This document shows, one piece after another, positions 43,101 to 58,100 of a stretch of 64,000 nucleotides of DNA. Under the pieces are notes generated by a model that saw nothing but the letters and a program-made list of their open reading frames with translations, was not told where the DNA came from and did no database searches. Source of the stretch: Strix aluco (taxonomy: Eukaryota > Chordata > Aves > Strigiformes > Strigidae); contig NC_133937.1 of the NCBI RefSeq assembly GCF_031877795.1, forward strand, positions 19,309,501-19,373,500, in the 5' to 3' direction. Both the position numbers and the translations under genes were made by a program. Positions within the stretch are counted from its first letter, which is position 1. Each line of letters starts with the position of its first letter.

Positions 43101-46100
43101 TTTATTTATTGAGTTTCTGCAGGAAGTGCCTGGACTTATTAGCAAATAACAAATACTGATGAACTGTAAGCTGTGATACTTCTCCCTTTGTTTGCATTGA
43201 AGGATTGCAATGTTATTTAGAGCAGATATTAAAAAAAACCCCACCACCTAAGTTTTTTTTCTGTTGCGTATCAACTTCATATAAAAGATCTAGAAGACTC
43301 TCTGGTCTCCTAGATTATGTCTGTTCCTGTGATAACTTTAAAAAAAACCCCATGGTTTTTACTTTTTTTTTTTTTTTTTTTGAATAACAGGTATCCATAC
43401 ATGTTAACTTGGTATTTTGGAAGACCAAGCAACACAGGCTAACATTTAGCTTTTGGTGTATTCTCTATAAAATTTTTAAGAAGAATGGAAAGGGTGTAAG
43501 AAAGGTTAGGAAATTGGTAGAGTAAGGTTTCTTTCATAACTTTAACTCAGCCTCACTCTAATTATTGGATGGCAATACAGTTTTAGTCTGTATCGAGTGA
43601 CCTAACACAGCGTACAGAAATGGTAATTAATTTCTCGTAATATTCTCTGTCACTTTCTTACTATAAGAAATATGAAGATTACGGTGACAACCTTAATTTG
43701 ATGCTTTGCTTGCAGGCTGAATCCAGACTTGATTTTTGCGAACTGTGTTCAGATGATTCAGTAAAAGTTGTCATTTTAAAAGCAAATTCCTAGTCTTCAT
43801 GAATGCAGACATCCTTCCAAGTGCACAGAGAATGTAAACCAATGCAGTGTTTTTGCTTTGAAGCTGCAGGTAGTTCCAAATACTCTTTTTGAGAGAGAGT
43901 AATCTTCTTTTTAATCTCACTGTAGCATCAAGTGATTCAAATGACTGTCTTTATAGCTGGGGTCTTTGAATTTCCCTTAGATAATAAGCTTCTATTTATA
44001 TTTTTGGCATAGATTTTCTTGGTGTTGATGGAGAAGTAATAAACCAGACTTTTCCCAGGTAGTTGCTAATTTTGTGCTTTACTTTCTAAGCAATTTTCCT
44101 GAAGTGACAGTAATGTGCCCCAAGAATGGTAGCTGCACTGGGAGACCTGGGATGTGAATTTATCAAGCCCAAAACTGATACCAAAATTGTCATAATTTCA
44201 CTTAAGATTTAGTTTATTTTCTATATAAAAGAAGAAAGAGAAGGAATGTGCTTGAGGAATAATAACTGTTAGTATTTGTGAGGCTTATAAATGCACCAAA
44301 ATAAGCACCATAACTTTTTTTATTGGGTGAGGGACAGTATTTACGCAGAGTGGGTGTGAGATGTCAGGTATGGATGGGGCTGCTCTGAACTCTGATTGAT
44401 TCTTTTGAATTTTACACTGAGGCCTTCAACATAGGTTACTGAATGAAATTGGGACTCCTGAGAAGGGGAAGCCTGTAATGGAGAGATTGTATAATTAGAA
44501 CTGAACAGGCAGAAAGGGCTAAAGTGTGGCTGTGTAGCATCCTTAATTCAATAACTTTTTAGCTCTCGTGTTCATCTTCTATTTTGTGTTTGAGTAATAA
44601 GAAACTTACTGAATAAATTCAAAAGAAGTGGAGTGACTCTGGGGATATCTAGAGCAAAAAAAACCAACCAACCCACTAAGATAGTCTTCACACAAGGTAT
44701 TTCTGCATTCCTCTTAAAGTCAGGACATCTGAACTGTCCCTTCTGCAGTCCAGCACCGCCACCTTTGCAATACCACCTAAACATCCTTTTAATGCAGTTC
44801 TTTGGGTGCAATTTAAGACTAGAGCTTGGAGCTTAGCAGGCTTCCATCTGTGCATGGCTAATGACTGGCAGGTACAGGCAGGAGGTGGTGCTGTTGGAAG
44901 GAATTGTTTCCTGACCCCTAATCCTTAAGGGCCCAAGGATTTAGATGGACAAGCACTCCTGGCTGTTGCTTGGCAGGGTTCCCACAGTGGGCTTGTTCTG
45001 TAACACCAGCCTTCTGTTACTACTGCAGGGCTGGGCTCTGAAGAGCTGCCACATGTGCACAGTGCGCAACTGACTCTCTCTTGTTCCACGCTTGTTGAGC
45101 AATTACTTTCCCACTTGTTGGGCACTCCATTATTTCCTTCAGTTACTGCTTCTGTGTGAAGTGGAGCCATAAAGGAAATGGCCTAATGTACTTACATTAG
45201 AGGGCAATAAATTGCAGTTTGAGTTGGTAGAAAGGCAGTACCAGATGCTCTGTTGAAGTTAAGGTTCCTCTTAAGTCATCCATGGAGGTTATATTCCAGG
45301 TTTTTTTGATGATGATGTCTTTGTTTTGGGCAAGACTAGTTGAAAGGAATTGTGGCCAATTAAGAGACATTAAGGCTATTTGCATTATTATAAAAACCTT
45401 CTGGAAGTAGGAGTGTATGTGAAATTGCTGAATTCCAGTAGAAGTTTATTAAATTTATAGCTCTTCTGTTCTGTCACCTTTCCTTCTTTTAACTGTCTTC
45501 TCTCTTTGCTAACTGCTGCTATCTAACCTGTTAAAAACAACGTCTCAAAGGTGATTTGCTTCAAAGAAGCACTAACTTGTGTCAGAAAGTGCAGATGTAT
45601 ATATAGTTGCATAATATGTAATAGGACTGCCAAGATGCATCGGTCATACATACACAACAAGCAGAGTGAAGCATTCCTCGCCTCAGAGTTTGTAGCTTAA
45701 GAGGGTAGAAGCAGAGAGAAGTCATTAAGTATACAAAGTTGTTAAACACTTGAGGGTTTTTTTTTTAACGACTACTTCCATTTGTCTTCAAATACACTGT
45801 TGTTGGCTGATCCCTAATACAGTTTATAGCAAGATGTGAGTTTGAAGGAGAGGCTTGAAAAAAGATTCAATTGGGTAGAATGCACTTTTTACCTGAGTAG
45901 TGCAGGGATATGTGATAAAGTGCTGCTTCTCTCAATAGTGTGGAAGAAAAAAGCCAGCAGGAAGAGAGGTGGAACATGTGGGATTTAAAAGTAAGTATAA
46001 AAGTAGCAAAGTAATGGAGAACATTGTTATTAAAATAGCAAGTTGATTGGTTAGGGAACATTAATAGTGATGGATGTGCAGTTGGTGACTTGCCCATTTG

Positions 46101-49100
46101 AGGTAAATTTGCAAGAGCTTTTTCTTTTTACGGTAACTGTCCCTAGCTTGTCTGCTATCTGAGTGTTGTGAAATAGATTATTGCTGAAGGGTGTTGGGTT
46201 TTTTAGCAATCAGGAAAAAAATTAATTTCTTCCAGCATGTTATGGACCTCCTCATTTGAAGTTCTTAAAAAAAATTCAGATGGATAGTCAAGATCTTGCT
46301 TTTGTAATTTGCCATTAGAAAATCATACAAGGCAGCAAAATTGTCCAGGAAAGAGCTATAAAACTTACAGCTGCGTGCAGTCTTGTGAAAAATCTTATCA
46401 CCTCTTAGATGACATGATTTTAACTTACTTTACAGCACCTCTAAAAGCTACAAAGAAGAGAAAATTTGGTATATGTTGCCTATAATACAGTGGCTTAAAG
46501 GTAGGGTCTGAGGTCTTGTGATATGATGGATTCTGAGGTGAAAGAGATGGAAATGTCATGTCATGGATGAGTTTGAAGTGTATTTATTCCAGTGTTGGTG
46601 GTATCAACAAATACTTTCTGGGGAAAAACTTTGGGAGTGAATGGAAATCTGTGAATTCATTAATAGAGTGAGGAAGGCTAAATTGTGAGTGAGTTCAGTA
46701 GGGGCAGTCAATCAGTACCTGTCATCACAAAATTGTAGGAAATAAAACCCATCTTGAGACGGAACATCTATCAACTAACCATAGTTATTGTAGAAAACGG
46801 ATAGATCTAAATAAGTATTGTATGATGTACTGTACCCATGTGGCTTGGAAATGCCATTGGAAGTGTTAAAGCAACTTGCTCTTGCTTTGAACTCCTAATT
46901 ATATTTGGACATTTGTTTAGAGGTTTGAGCCCAGAGGGCAACTGAGTGCCACACAGCTTTTGACTCATACCTTCCCCTCCAAGCACTGGGAAGGAGAAAG
47001 TGCAGCAAAAGGCTCAGAAATGGAGATAAGGACAGGGAGGGGTGTCTTACCCGTTCACAGGCAAAAGACAGGCTCCTTAGGGAAAGAAGAAGAGCATAAC
47101 TTTAATTCAAAACACCAACAGCAACACTTAACAGACAGAATGGGACCATGAGAAACTTACCATATCTTAAAAACACCTCCCCCCACCCCTTCTTTCTTCC
47201 TGAGTTCAGCAGGGGATGGAGGTTTTTGGTCAGTCTGCTGCTCTTTCCTCCTGAGCCAGGGAAGCACTTTTCTGCATTCTTCTCCCTGCTCCACGTGGCA
47301 TCCGTTCTATGGGAGACAGTCCTCCACAAACTTTCTCTGTCATGAGTCCTCCCCACAGGATGCATTCTTCTCGAGATGCTCCGACGTGGGTCACCTCCAC
47401 GTGTTGCAGTCTTCCCAGTGCTGAACTACAACAGTGGGAGCTGCCTCTTCCCACAGAGTCCCAGGGATCCTCCACAGGCTGTGGGTGAATCTCTGCTCCT
47501 CTGGTGACTTCCATGGGTGGCAGCAGGGGGGTGGCCCTGCTGTCTCGCCACAGGATACAGGGGGGCTCTCTGCTCTGGCACACGTCCCCCTCTTCCACCT
47601 CCTTCCTTCCACTGACCATGGTGTTTCCTATACATGCCCTTCTTGTAACTCCTCCTCACAAGTCCCCAACCCTCTCTGAGATTCCCCTTCTTAAATACAT
47701 TATCACAGAGGTGCAGCCATCATCACTAATTGCCTCGGCCTTGGCCAGAGGTGGGTCTGACTTGGAGCTGGGGGAGCTTTTGAGAAGCTTCTCACAGGGG
47801 CCACTGCTATAGCCCCTCCCCACTATCAAAAACCCTGCCACTCAAACCCAGCGCAAGTTTAAGGGCGTGGATAGGCACTTGAACTTCATGAAATTAATGT
47901 GTCTGTGCTCTTTGCATGGTGCAATTGGGAAGTTAAAATTTGTCAGTTAAAACTACTTTTGCATTCAAGCACATCGTGAAAGAGGAGGTATATAGTTATG
48001 TGACAATTGAGGAACAGGGCAAGACATTATAACAAAAAAAAAGACCGTGTGAGATGGGTAGAAATATAAAAGTAAAACATGTTAGATGAGAGCTTGCACA
48101 TATATACAATAGAACTAAAGTTTGGGGTGATACTGGCTTTAGCTATCCTGCTAAAATGAATAGATTGATAAATTGTTTCCATGACAGCTTATGCTAATGT
48201 AGTTTGCACTATAATTACAATTGTAATACTCAAGGGGTGCACTTGATTAATGCTTGTTAGCGGAGTATGTTAGAATTCTTCAGTGATGGTGGTACTTTGA
48301 TCCTCTATCTATACCCTAATATAAGCACTTCAGAAGTTCTAAATTCCAGTTCTGTCCTTGTGGCAGTAAGCTGAAACTTATTCCTAGCCATATTGAAACA
48401 GTAAGTTGTAAACAGAGCAGTCTTTCAGAAAGTGTGTGCTGCCTTTGCTCGGTGCAGAAGGCTAAATGCTTACATGACTGTCATTCTCAACGTGTGTGCT
48501 ACTTAAATGAGATGAGAGACTTCAAAACAATGTTGTTCACTTTCGATTGGGTTTAACTTAATTCTGGGAGGAAGTCTTTTATTAAAATGTGTCTTTGTGC
48601 CCCATTACTTTTCAGCAAATTGTCATTTTTCTTGATACAGTGACAAAATCTGCGAAGTGGCTGTTGAATTAGATTCCTTTTACCTCTTGATCAACTGCTT
48701 AAATAATTTAGGTGGCAAATTGTAAATATGAGGTATTGTTGAAATAAATCAAGATGTGGTTGTTATCTTGATCATGGCATATTGAAGGAGAATGGTCTAT
48801 TAGATCTGGGATAGCCTAGGGGAAGGGCTTTATTCTAGAAATAAAATGAGTGGCAGTGGTAAAATATGGTTGTTTATGTAAGCATCTTTAGTAACTGCAC
48901 TTAGGAACTTGGCCGTTCTTCAAAGTGGGATTACACAGTTTATAGTGGCCTGTAATAGTTCTGTAATAACTAAGATGGCTGTCATGGCAGCATGGAAGGA
49001 GACATCATTAGCTGGTTTTCACTTCAGCCTGAGGTTTTCACATTTGTCATTCAGAAATACTATGTTTTCCTTTGCACACTCAGCTCTTAATTAAAACATT

Positions 49101-52100
49101 CATTTTTTCAGTGTCTGAAGTGCAAATATATTCAGTCAGATTTAAGATTTAACAAGCACCACCAAATTTTACTTCTGTGCTTCCCTTCTCTTAAATACAT
49201 TCTGCCTCAGTACGAAATCAGCGCTTCGGATGCGATCAGGCTGGTACAGAGAGTGGGGAGAATACAGTCCTGGGAATATTTACTTTGGTGGTGATGTTGA
49301 TGATGACCACAAAAGTGTAGGAAATATGTTTACTCAAATATTTACCCATCTGTTAAAATATGGTCAGCAGGAAGTGACTCTTTCAGTTGAAACAGGAGTA
49401 CTGTGATATTGTAGGAAGACTAGATTTTGATTTGGCAAAGAGATCAGTTCTAAACAAAAAACTTTTCTGAAAGTGTGTGACTTCTTTGCGTGATACAGGA
49501 GTCTGAATACTTTCATCATGAAGGCTTCTGCCTCATTAAGGACAGAAGGGAAGACATATCCATGTTTGGTAAATAAAAAAAGTATAACGTTTTCTTGGGG
49601 AAAAGGCTTTGTCAAGAGTGGAAACATAGGAGAGGAAGAAATGAAAAGATTCAAATGTTGTAGAAAGTAATAGAGTAACTCTAACGGTAGCAGAATGGTA
49701 GTTCAATAATTGAAAAAAAAGAAAATATTTTCTTCAGAGAACAAGAAATTGCTGAAGAAATGTATTATTAATTAATGGAGCAGGAACACCATCCTAGTCA
49801 TCCTGGAATGCTTAACTTAATGATTGTTTGGTACCTATTAAAGCTTTGTGTCAGGGGCAACATTAACTTAAATTTTGCAAGATGTTTTCTCCCTTCCCTT
49901 TTTACTATCAATCCATTAAAAATCTGAGAGTGAAATACATTCTCATTCAGCTGCCTTTAAATTGTAGTTTCTGTTTGGATGGTAGTTCTTAGTGCTATTG
50001 AGTTTCGCAGCCCATACTGGTACTTGTTCACCAGTACAAGACCCATGTGCTGCAGTGGAAGGTCACACACTCCCTTTCACTCTGCAGGAACAGCAGGTGA
50101 TGGTACCAGCTGTTCACATCCCTGTATTAGATGCCTGAATCTGAGCAGCTGTATGAGACTGCTAATAAACTCTAACATGTAGTGCAGTTCATATTTTGCC
50201 CTCATTTCACTTGATCCTACTCAGCACTGGCCAGTTTTTTTTTTAACATCTTTCAGTGCCACCCATAAGATGCTAATTTTCTTTCTTGTCGTACTGGTCT
50301 CCTCTTGTATGATGTGCCAGTCAGATGCTTGAGAAGTATTACAGATTTGAAAAGGAAAGGGTACCATAAAATGTGCGAATGTACAGGGTTTAAGGAAGCA
50401 GGAATAATCTCTAGCAAAAACATTTTAAAATTTTAAAGTTTTAATGTTGTAGTGAAAATAATCTAGACTGTTCTAAAGGATGTACTTGTCCTTAAGCAAT
50501 ACTAGTTTTGGATACAAACCTAGGTATTTTTTCGTTTGTTTGTTTGTTTTAGAAGAATGAGTCAAAAGTGCTTTTGTTCTGAGGAACCTCTACCTGCATT
50601 CATCTAGCTGAAGAGGTCTTGTTATGTGAATCTGCTGTTAAAAGAAGGCTGCAGTGGTTTTTAATTCCACTTCGAGTAATAAAATTGGCCTGGCCGTGAG
50701 TTTTGATATATCCACAGTTGATTTCAACTTGTACTTTTTATTTAAAAAGATTATTTGTGACCTGTTAGGACCCTCTGTTAAGCCAGTTAAATAAACAGTG
50801 GAAAGGTTGAAACTGCCTGTCTGCGCTTTCCAGAAAAGGGGAGGAGGGAGCCAAAGGAAGGATATTTACAATTTTAAACCCTTTCAGCTCCTGTGTTCAC
50901 GCTTTTCTCTTGCATCACTGATTTAGCTCCCATCTCTTTCTCTGGAAGATTCATAGTATCTAGAACTGAGAAACAATCTTGGTTCCACTGACTGGCCACC
51001 AATGTGATGACAAAGTTGTCTTGCTAATAGGATCCTGAGAGGTGACTGGTATTTTGTAGTTTTGGGGTTTTGTGTTGAGAGGTTTTTTTTCCCCCCATTG
51101 CTGTAGTCTCAATGCACTTTGGAATTGAAGCCATATTGAGGTAGGAGCTGTGAAGAGCATCTTTTAAAGATGTGGAGGTGGAGGAGAGAGTTTGTTTGGT
51201 CCTTTGCTCAAAGGATCTCAGGGAACTTAGAAATTCAGCAAGAACCAAGATAATTATCAGAAGTCAGGTGTTAAGTATTTCATAAAATTATGAAAATAAA
51301 AGAATCTAGCTGTGCAGTTACAGTTGGAAGAGATAGCATGAGATCAAAAGTATATGGTAGAATATAGGAAGGATGTAACTGTTAAAATAGTAAAGTGGCT
51401 TAGCTGAGGAGAACTAAAGCTAGCTTTTCATTAGATCCTATTCTTATTGTTCCACGATTCAACTCACTTTAGCTGGTAAGCATTCTTAAATTGAACTATA
51501 TGAAATCTAGAACTATTTTCTGTACTTGATATTTGTTGCTTTTCTCCAGCAAAGATGGCACAATTTTTTTTTCTGGATGAGGAATTGGCTCTCCCATGGC
51601 AGATCAGAGCTGTAAGCTCCTTGTTTAGCATCTAGCCTTTTTTCAGACAGCCTTACAGTTTCTTTCTAGACATGCAGTATTAATTGGTTGAAACAGCCAG
51701 TTATTTTTAACTGCATGTTTCAGATTTTTTTCTCTTCAGGTGTCTGTCAGCCATAAAGAAAGCAGTTGAAGTAAATAGCTGTATCAAATGAAGTCCCTCT
51801 TGTCCCCACAACAGCTTCCAAAATAAACCGAGAATAATGCTTTGCACATTTTGTCTCCTTTAACTCTAAAAGCAAGCAAGAGAGGAAGCATGGATTAACA
51901 TGTAGTGATTTCTAGGAGCTGTTCTCTGCTCAGATTCCTCTGTGCTTGGGCTGACTGACAGGGACATGTGGCTCAAGTGCATCTGGAAATATATCACTGG
52001 CAAAATTTGGTCGGGTAAATATAGCAGGAACGGGTTGTCAGGGCAGGAGACAGATTGTTCTGGGAAAGGAAGTGCCGTCTGTCTGTTGTCTGAATAACAA

Positions 52101-55100
52101 TATCCTATACTTCTGAGACTTACCTGTTTCTTTCAGTGTATCTGCGGTACCAGCAGGATCTGACATATTTGCTGTTTCTGTTGTCGTATGTTCTTACAAT
52201 AGAAGTGTTACCAGAAATGCTAAAATGAGTAGGAGCAGCTATAGAGAACTGATACCAAAATATCGTGTGGTGTTTAAATAGTAGTGGCACACACTTTGTT
52301 CTAGTGTAAGCTCTTTTTGAAAATAGGGAGGGACATCAAACATGAAAAGTAACTCCCAGAGTTTCAGGACATGGTAATACTGAAGAATCCTGACTTTTGC
52401 TTAGGTGCAAAATTTGTTTCTAACACACATCGTTCTGGAAAACAAATGAACAAACAAACAAAACCCAAACAAAAAAATCACCAAAAGTGCATATTCTAAT
52501 ATTTCCTTTCATTGTTGGCAGTTGATATGTAGAAGATGAGCAGCGTAGAAAAAGCTAATTACAAGGCTTTCCTTCTGCAAAAGCTGACTGGCAAAGGCAT
52601 GAAGCTTCTTGAACCATTGTGGCATTGGTTCAAGTCTCAACACAACTTACACCATTTGAAGAAAACTGAACCAACAGCATTAGAGAGTGGCCTACAGAAA
52701 TCTATGCAAGCATAGGAGGGTGTAGGCTATATTTTATACAGAAAGGCATAATCATGGGCAGTGACAAAATTTTAACAGATGCAAGCAGTAGAAAATGGAG
52801 CACTAAATTACAGACTTTCTGAAGTTTACCAAGGGAAGTTGATGGTGACTGTGGATTGGTGGAAGAACAACACCCCAAACCCTACTTATTCATCAGTAGT
52901 AGCTGATTATGCTTTCTCCCTCTCCATAAAGCATTGAATAACTTCATCTATACCATTTGCAGCATATTCTTGGTTCAGTGGGTTGGGTTTTTTTCATCTG
53001 CTTGCTCAAGAATTTAAGGAAGATGAAACCCCTAACAATTTTGTGCACGGTAGCTGCTTGTGGTTAGTTACAGACTTTTGTAGCTTGTCCTGAGAGGTTG
53101 CACACAGCTTCACACCGTGGTGAGCTCTCAATCTGCTGCCCTGTGATGTGGCTGTGTCTGGGGTGGGGTTACCAACCAACAGGTGCACAGCATACCACAC
53201 GAATGTGGAGGCAGAGAATTTGTGTCCAAGGGCATTGGGGGTAAATAACTGTAGTTGTAAAAAGTGTTACATGAATGCTAACATTTTCACTGGGCAATGA
53301 GTCTGGTCTAAAATCTGCCCCACAAACTTCCATATAATAAGCTTCAATTTTTATCCTCAGAAGTCTGAAGAGCTAAACTGATGTTGGAATTGTCTTTGGT
53401 GTATAGGAAAAAATTAGTAGTTTTTTGGAGGATGCAACTGATTCAGACTAGAGACTGTCCAAAAACTTTCTGTAGTTAAAAGCAGTAGGATAAGATACAG
53501 GATTCTGTGCTTTTTGAGTAAAACCTGCATGACTAAGTAGAGAAAACTGTTTTGTCAATGTACAACGTTCTTCAAAAATATTGGTAAGCCCTCGGGATTA
53601 CTTCATTATTTCTTCTCATTGCATGAGGTCCAAATATTGTGCTGCTTGTCATGACTTATGCAGGGATAAAACCTGACCATTTCTCATTCACAGAGCCAAC
53701 TCAAGATGTTTTACTCCATTTACTAGCTGTGGTGCATAGCACACTTGACTTGCCTAGGCCTTTTGCAATGTAAACCTTGGCAGAAGAGACAGTACTTAAA
53801 AAGTTTGTGCTCATCTTACTGTTGCACTATTGCCTGCATGCATGCCCCTTATCCCAGGTGTTCCAGTTTCCAGCAATTGAGATTTGAAGTCTAGCCTTTA
53901 GAAATCTGTTTCTCATCAGCCTGCCCAGATGCTGTTCCTCAAAGCCTTTTTAATCCAGTTTGTTACTGCATTTTATTTTTCCTTTACCTGGCTGGCCCTG
54001 GAATAAAACTGAAAGAGCTGAACTTCATGTTGCAGGTGAATTTTCACATCAGAAGACACCTGTGTTGTCTGATCATCTGGTACTGGTAAACTGTTTGTTT
54101 TTCTGTGCATCAACTGTCAGTATGCATGGCAACAAACTACTTTTTAATCAGGTATCTAGCAACAGAAGTTAAATCAAACATATATTCAGAATATATTATC
54201 TTTGCTTATGTGTCTACCAGCATTTAATAAAAGGATGTTGTTCCTTTCTCTGACATTTATATTTTGTTTTGAAATGGCAGAGTTCTCCTGTGAACTAACG
54301 GCAAGAAGCTGGGATTGTCTACAGTGCATTAAAAGTGTATTAAAATAATCAGACTGTGATATTAAAAAGAATTGCAGTTACTTAAATTTGAAAGAAATCT
54401 AGAAGGACCAGAGCACAAGAAGATTATTTGTAAAGGGCTTTGAAACTCTAAAGTATTATGTGCAATGAAATATGTAGTAGTTTTGGGAGGCATACAAGAG
54501 GGGTGTTAGTTTGAATAAGTGTAAAAAACGGGGTATCAGTGCATTAGCAGAATTTCAGTTTCACACAAACACTTAATGCTTCTGAACATGAAGAGATGTG
54601 AACAGAAAGCTCATAGTCCATGAAAAATGTTTTCTTTGCCTTGTTAATGAGCAAGATAACGAAATGTCTTTAAAGCAGTGGAAAGTGTACAGATTTCTGT
54701 TGCTTATTTTTAGTCATTACATACTTCTTGCGTGGAGTGTTCTGGAACACTGTAAGAGAACCAAGCGTGGATTAGAAGCTGAAGCAGGAAGAGTAATAGA
54801 TAATTTGTGCTAGATGAAATTGGAAGAAAAGGAAAGCAAGAAAGATTTGGTAGTAAGTGAAAACCAGAAAAATGCTCAGAGACTGCAATTTTGGAACAAT
54901 TATAGAAGTTTTTGGACCTGTTACTGTGAGCAGAGTGACTAGATTAGTTAACTCTCCTACAGGAGCTTTTTCTGCAGGGATTTCTTCTGGGACTGCTGTT
55001 CCACAGTAAGAATGGCTTTGCTGTGGATGTGTCTGCATGATGATTTATTCAGGATGGCTGTAGAATTACATGTAACTCTGATCTAGCTGGGTTGATAGGT

Positions 55101-58100
55101 GTTGTCATGTAAATAGGAAGCATTTAATCTCTGTAAGTATAACTATTTTGCATTCTATAACAGTTAGTTGCAACTGTCTAGGTAATACTGAAAGCTTATG
55201 GTATTTAAGTCTTATTTACTGGCAGTAAATGCTGAATTGTTAACCTGTTTTGATAATCTCAACTGTTTAATTGTACGAAGAAGATAGTTGTTTCATTTGA
55301 AACATTTAAAGTGTTTTACTGGTTTAGCTACTAATTCTGGGTCAAGAATGCCCATAATAAGATTATGAAAGGAGCAAACAGGGACATGTAGATACATAGT
55401 ATCTAAGTGGGAGCATAGTTACTTCATTCTTGACCACCTCTTGAACACCTTCTAGGTGGTAAACTGTATGGAAACAGATGATCATTGCCTTTGGGAGATA
55501 CCTTAGTGTGGTATTTTCTGAGCTGAAATTCCACTATGAAAATCACCTGAAGTATTAACTTAATTTACTCTTTCAGTCTGAGCCCACAAACTGTACAGAA
55601 CGTTAGCTACAACAGGATGTTGTAAAATATTTATGCTGCAACCTTATTTTTGGTTTTGAGAGAAGAATCACTTATACTTAGAGATAGAAAAAGCAGTGAA
55701 GGCAAGGCAAAACTTGGGACCAGGACATTGACCTTTTAAGTGTACCCTGTGCATGCACAGCTGAAGTTTTTATATCTGCAGAAGCTGCCTGAGTTACTTG
55801 TAGTGCACAAACAGCACTTAGGGCCAGATGTAAATGACACAGAAGCTGCTTTGCAGAAGTAGCATGCTTTTCCAAAAAATTTTACCTTTGTCTTCCATGA
55901 CTCATGTTCTCTTTTTCTCTTTTGCCTTTTGGTTTTGCCTTTTTTTTCTCCGTTCCCATGTAAGCCCATTAAGACTAATCTTTCTGTGTCAAACTTACAA
56001 CTAATGTAACTTTTCAAGAGGAAACCCCCTGTATTTGTCTGACACAGTTCTTCTCACTTCCCGTTCTTTATGTCCCTTTGCACAGTCAGCACAGAGTTTT
56101 TGTTGGGCTTAACATAAAGGGGCTTAGAATGGCAGGTGCTTCTGGATTTGAGTTTGAGACTTCCAGACAAGGAGTGTCATATGTGCTTTTTTTCTTCCCC
56201 CTGTCTTCTGTAATGCTCTGTAGTCTGTAATAGGTTGAGTTGTAACATTCATTAAACCATTCCTCACATTCCCTGCTTTGAAAGCTTATCAGGACTGCTT
56301 TGATTTAGTTATCTGGAACAAAAAAAGCCATTTGTGAAGGTTGGAATGGAGCTCTGGAGCAATAATATATTGGAGATCAGATTCAGGTCCCAGTTGTATT
56401 ATTCCTAGGGATTTATTTGCCTGTGTACACACAGGAGCAGAGTGGTGTGTATGGAAGGCTTGCAGGAATGCAAATTGTACACATTTTGTTGGGACCTGTA
56501 GGGGATTTTCACTGCTTCGTAATTTTTCAAAGGTTTGTTATACATCGGGCAGCCACTGCCTCTTCTTTAAACCTTTAAATCCCCCCTCTTTTTCCTGTTC
56601 TAAAGGTCATACTTTTTGACAACTGTGTGCAGGAGCAAGATTTGTTAAATCCCTTCATTTTTATTCATACATATTGGTGTTTAGTGAGCAAGAGTCACCC
56701 CAGGATTCAGAGGCACATAAAGCTCAGTACAAGCCTTCTGGAACCTACATTCAATTCAGAGATGCATCTCGTCAGGACTGAACCTGCCATCTGAATGTTA
56801 ACCATTGGCACTGCACAGGGAATGCATGGTAGAAACTGCATCTGTGTCATTGAGTGGACTAGCTTCACAGGGTGGCTGGTGTCCTCAATAGCTGCAGAGT
56901 TGTGTCCTGAATCTTGTTCTGGGTGCTTTCTGGGTGTAGGGCTCATGGCTGAAGAGCTGTCATGTCTGGACATACCACATTTACTCATCTAGCACTACTC
57001 CTTTCTGGTGAGACAGCAAAATACTTCATTTTGAGCCTTTCCTGTTCTGATTCAGTCAATGAAGTAACAGAGTCCCTAGTGTTAAATCCTCTTGAAGCTA
57101 TTTTTAGTTTGGTTTTATACAGTTATATGCAACTCAGCTTTGAAAAATCTGTGATGTGCTGCTGATCTTTGGGATGTGAATGAAGAGTAGGTATCCCCTT
57201 TCTTTAGGGATGACTGGCAGTGATTTGTTCCCTGGAGAGCTAGTCATAGGCATCATTCAGTAATTGTGAAGTCTTCATCCTTGCCTTTCTTCAGTGTGGG
57301 TGAAGGCAGAAAGTTTAGGAGAGGGAAGTTCCTTTTCTTACCCAGAATAGCTTCTGTTGACTAAGGCAGTTGACTGATGAGATCTGGCAAGTCATACCAT
57401 GGTGTTTTATACAATATTGTAAACCATTCTGTTGAGCAAAATGCTATGCTGACAGGGTGGAGGGGTTTTTTGTGTAATTATCCATAAAAAAAATTTGTGT
57501 CAACATAGGGATAATGGTCAGGGGTTGTGCCTTTTTATCATTTTCTGGACTTCATACTGAGGTGACTTTGGAGTGGCCATATGTTGTTAAGTCTGCTGTA
57601 GGGGTTCATAATTTTGGAGGGAGGTAGAGCAGACAGCTGCAAAGGCTGGGCTGGGCAGAATCTTGAGTGCTTGTTTCATCACAGCAGGATTTTCCAGAGC
57701 TAGTCTGTCTGCTCCTCAAGCTTACCTGTGCTGTTTATGTCTGTCAGCACATCTGTGCTAGTTATGATTAAGAATTGTGTTCCCTGTCACTGTGTTTATA
57801 TACATCTATGATATGGATTGTTAGATGTGCAGAAGTCATTCTGCTTACATAGCATGTTTTGTGTAGAGTTATGTACAAAGCAGTTTTGTTAACTTCCATC
57901 ATGCTAAATTTTGCCAGTATAATATACAGTGCAGATATGCAGTATATTCAGAACCTGGATCTTACAGTTCCTTTCCATCACCACTAATAACACAGTGTAG
58001 ATAACTTCAGGGATGCTTTTCCTGTGGTCTTTGTGTATTGATGCAAAACTATGGGATAGGAAGAAGGGTTGTCAGAGTTTTTTTCATTATTTAGCACATT

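Noticed and set aside
47102-47841. Small open frames within the LTR (for example 129 residues on the minus strand)
   Set aside because: LTRs are non-coding; the frames overlap in several registers and match no retroviral protein motif.
52600-52660. tRNA-like GGTTCAAGTCT T-loop word
   Set aside because: No matching acceptor, D or anticodon stems around it.
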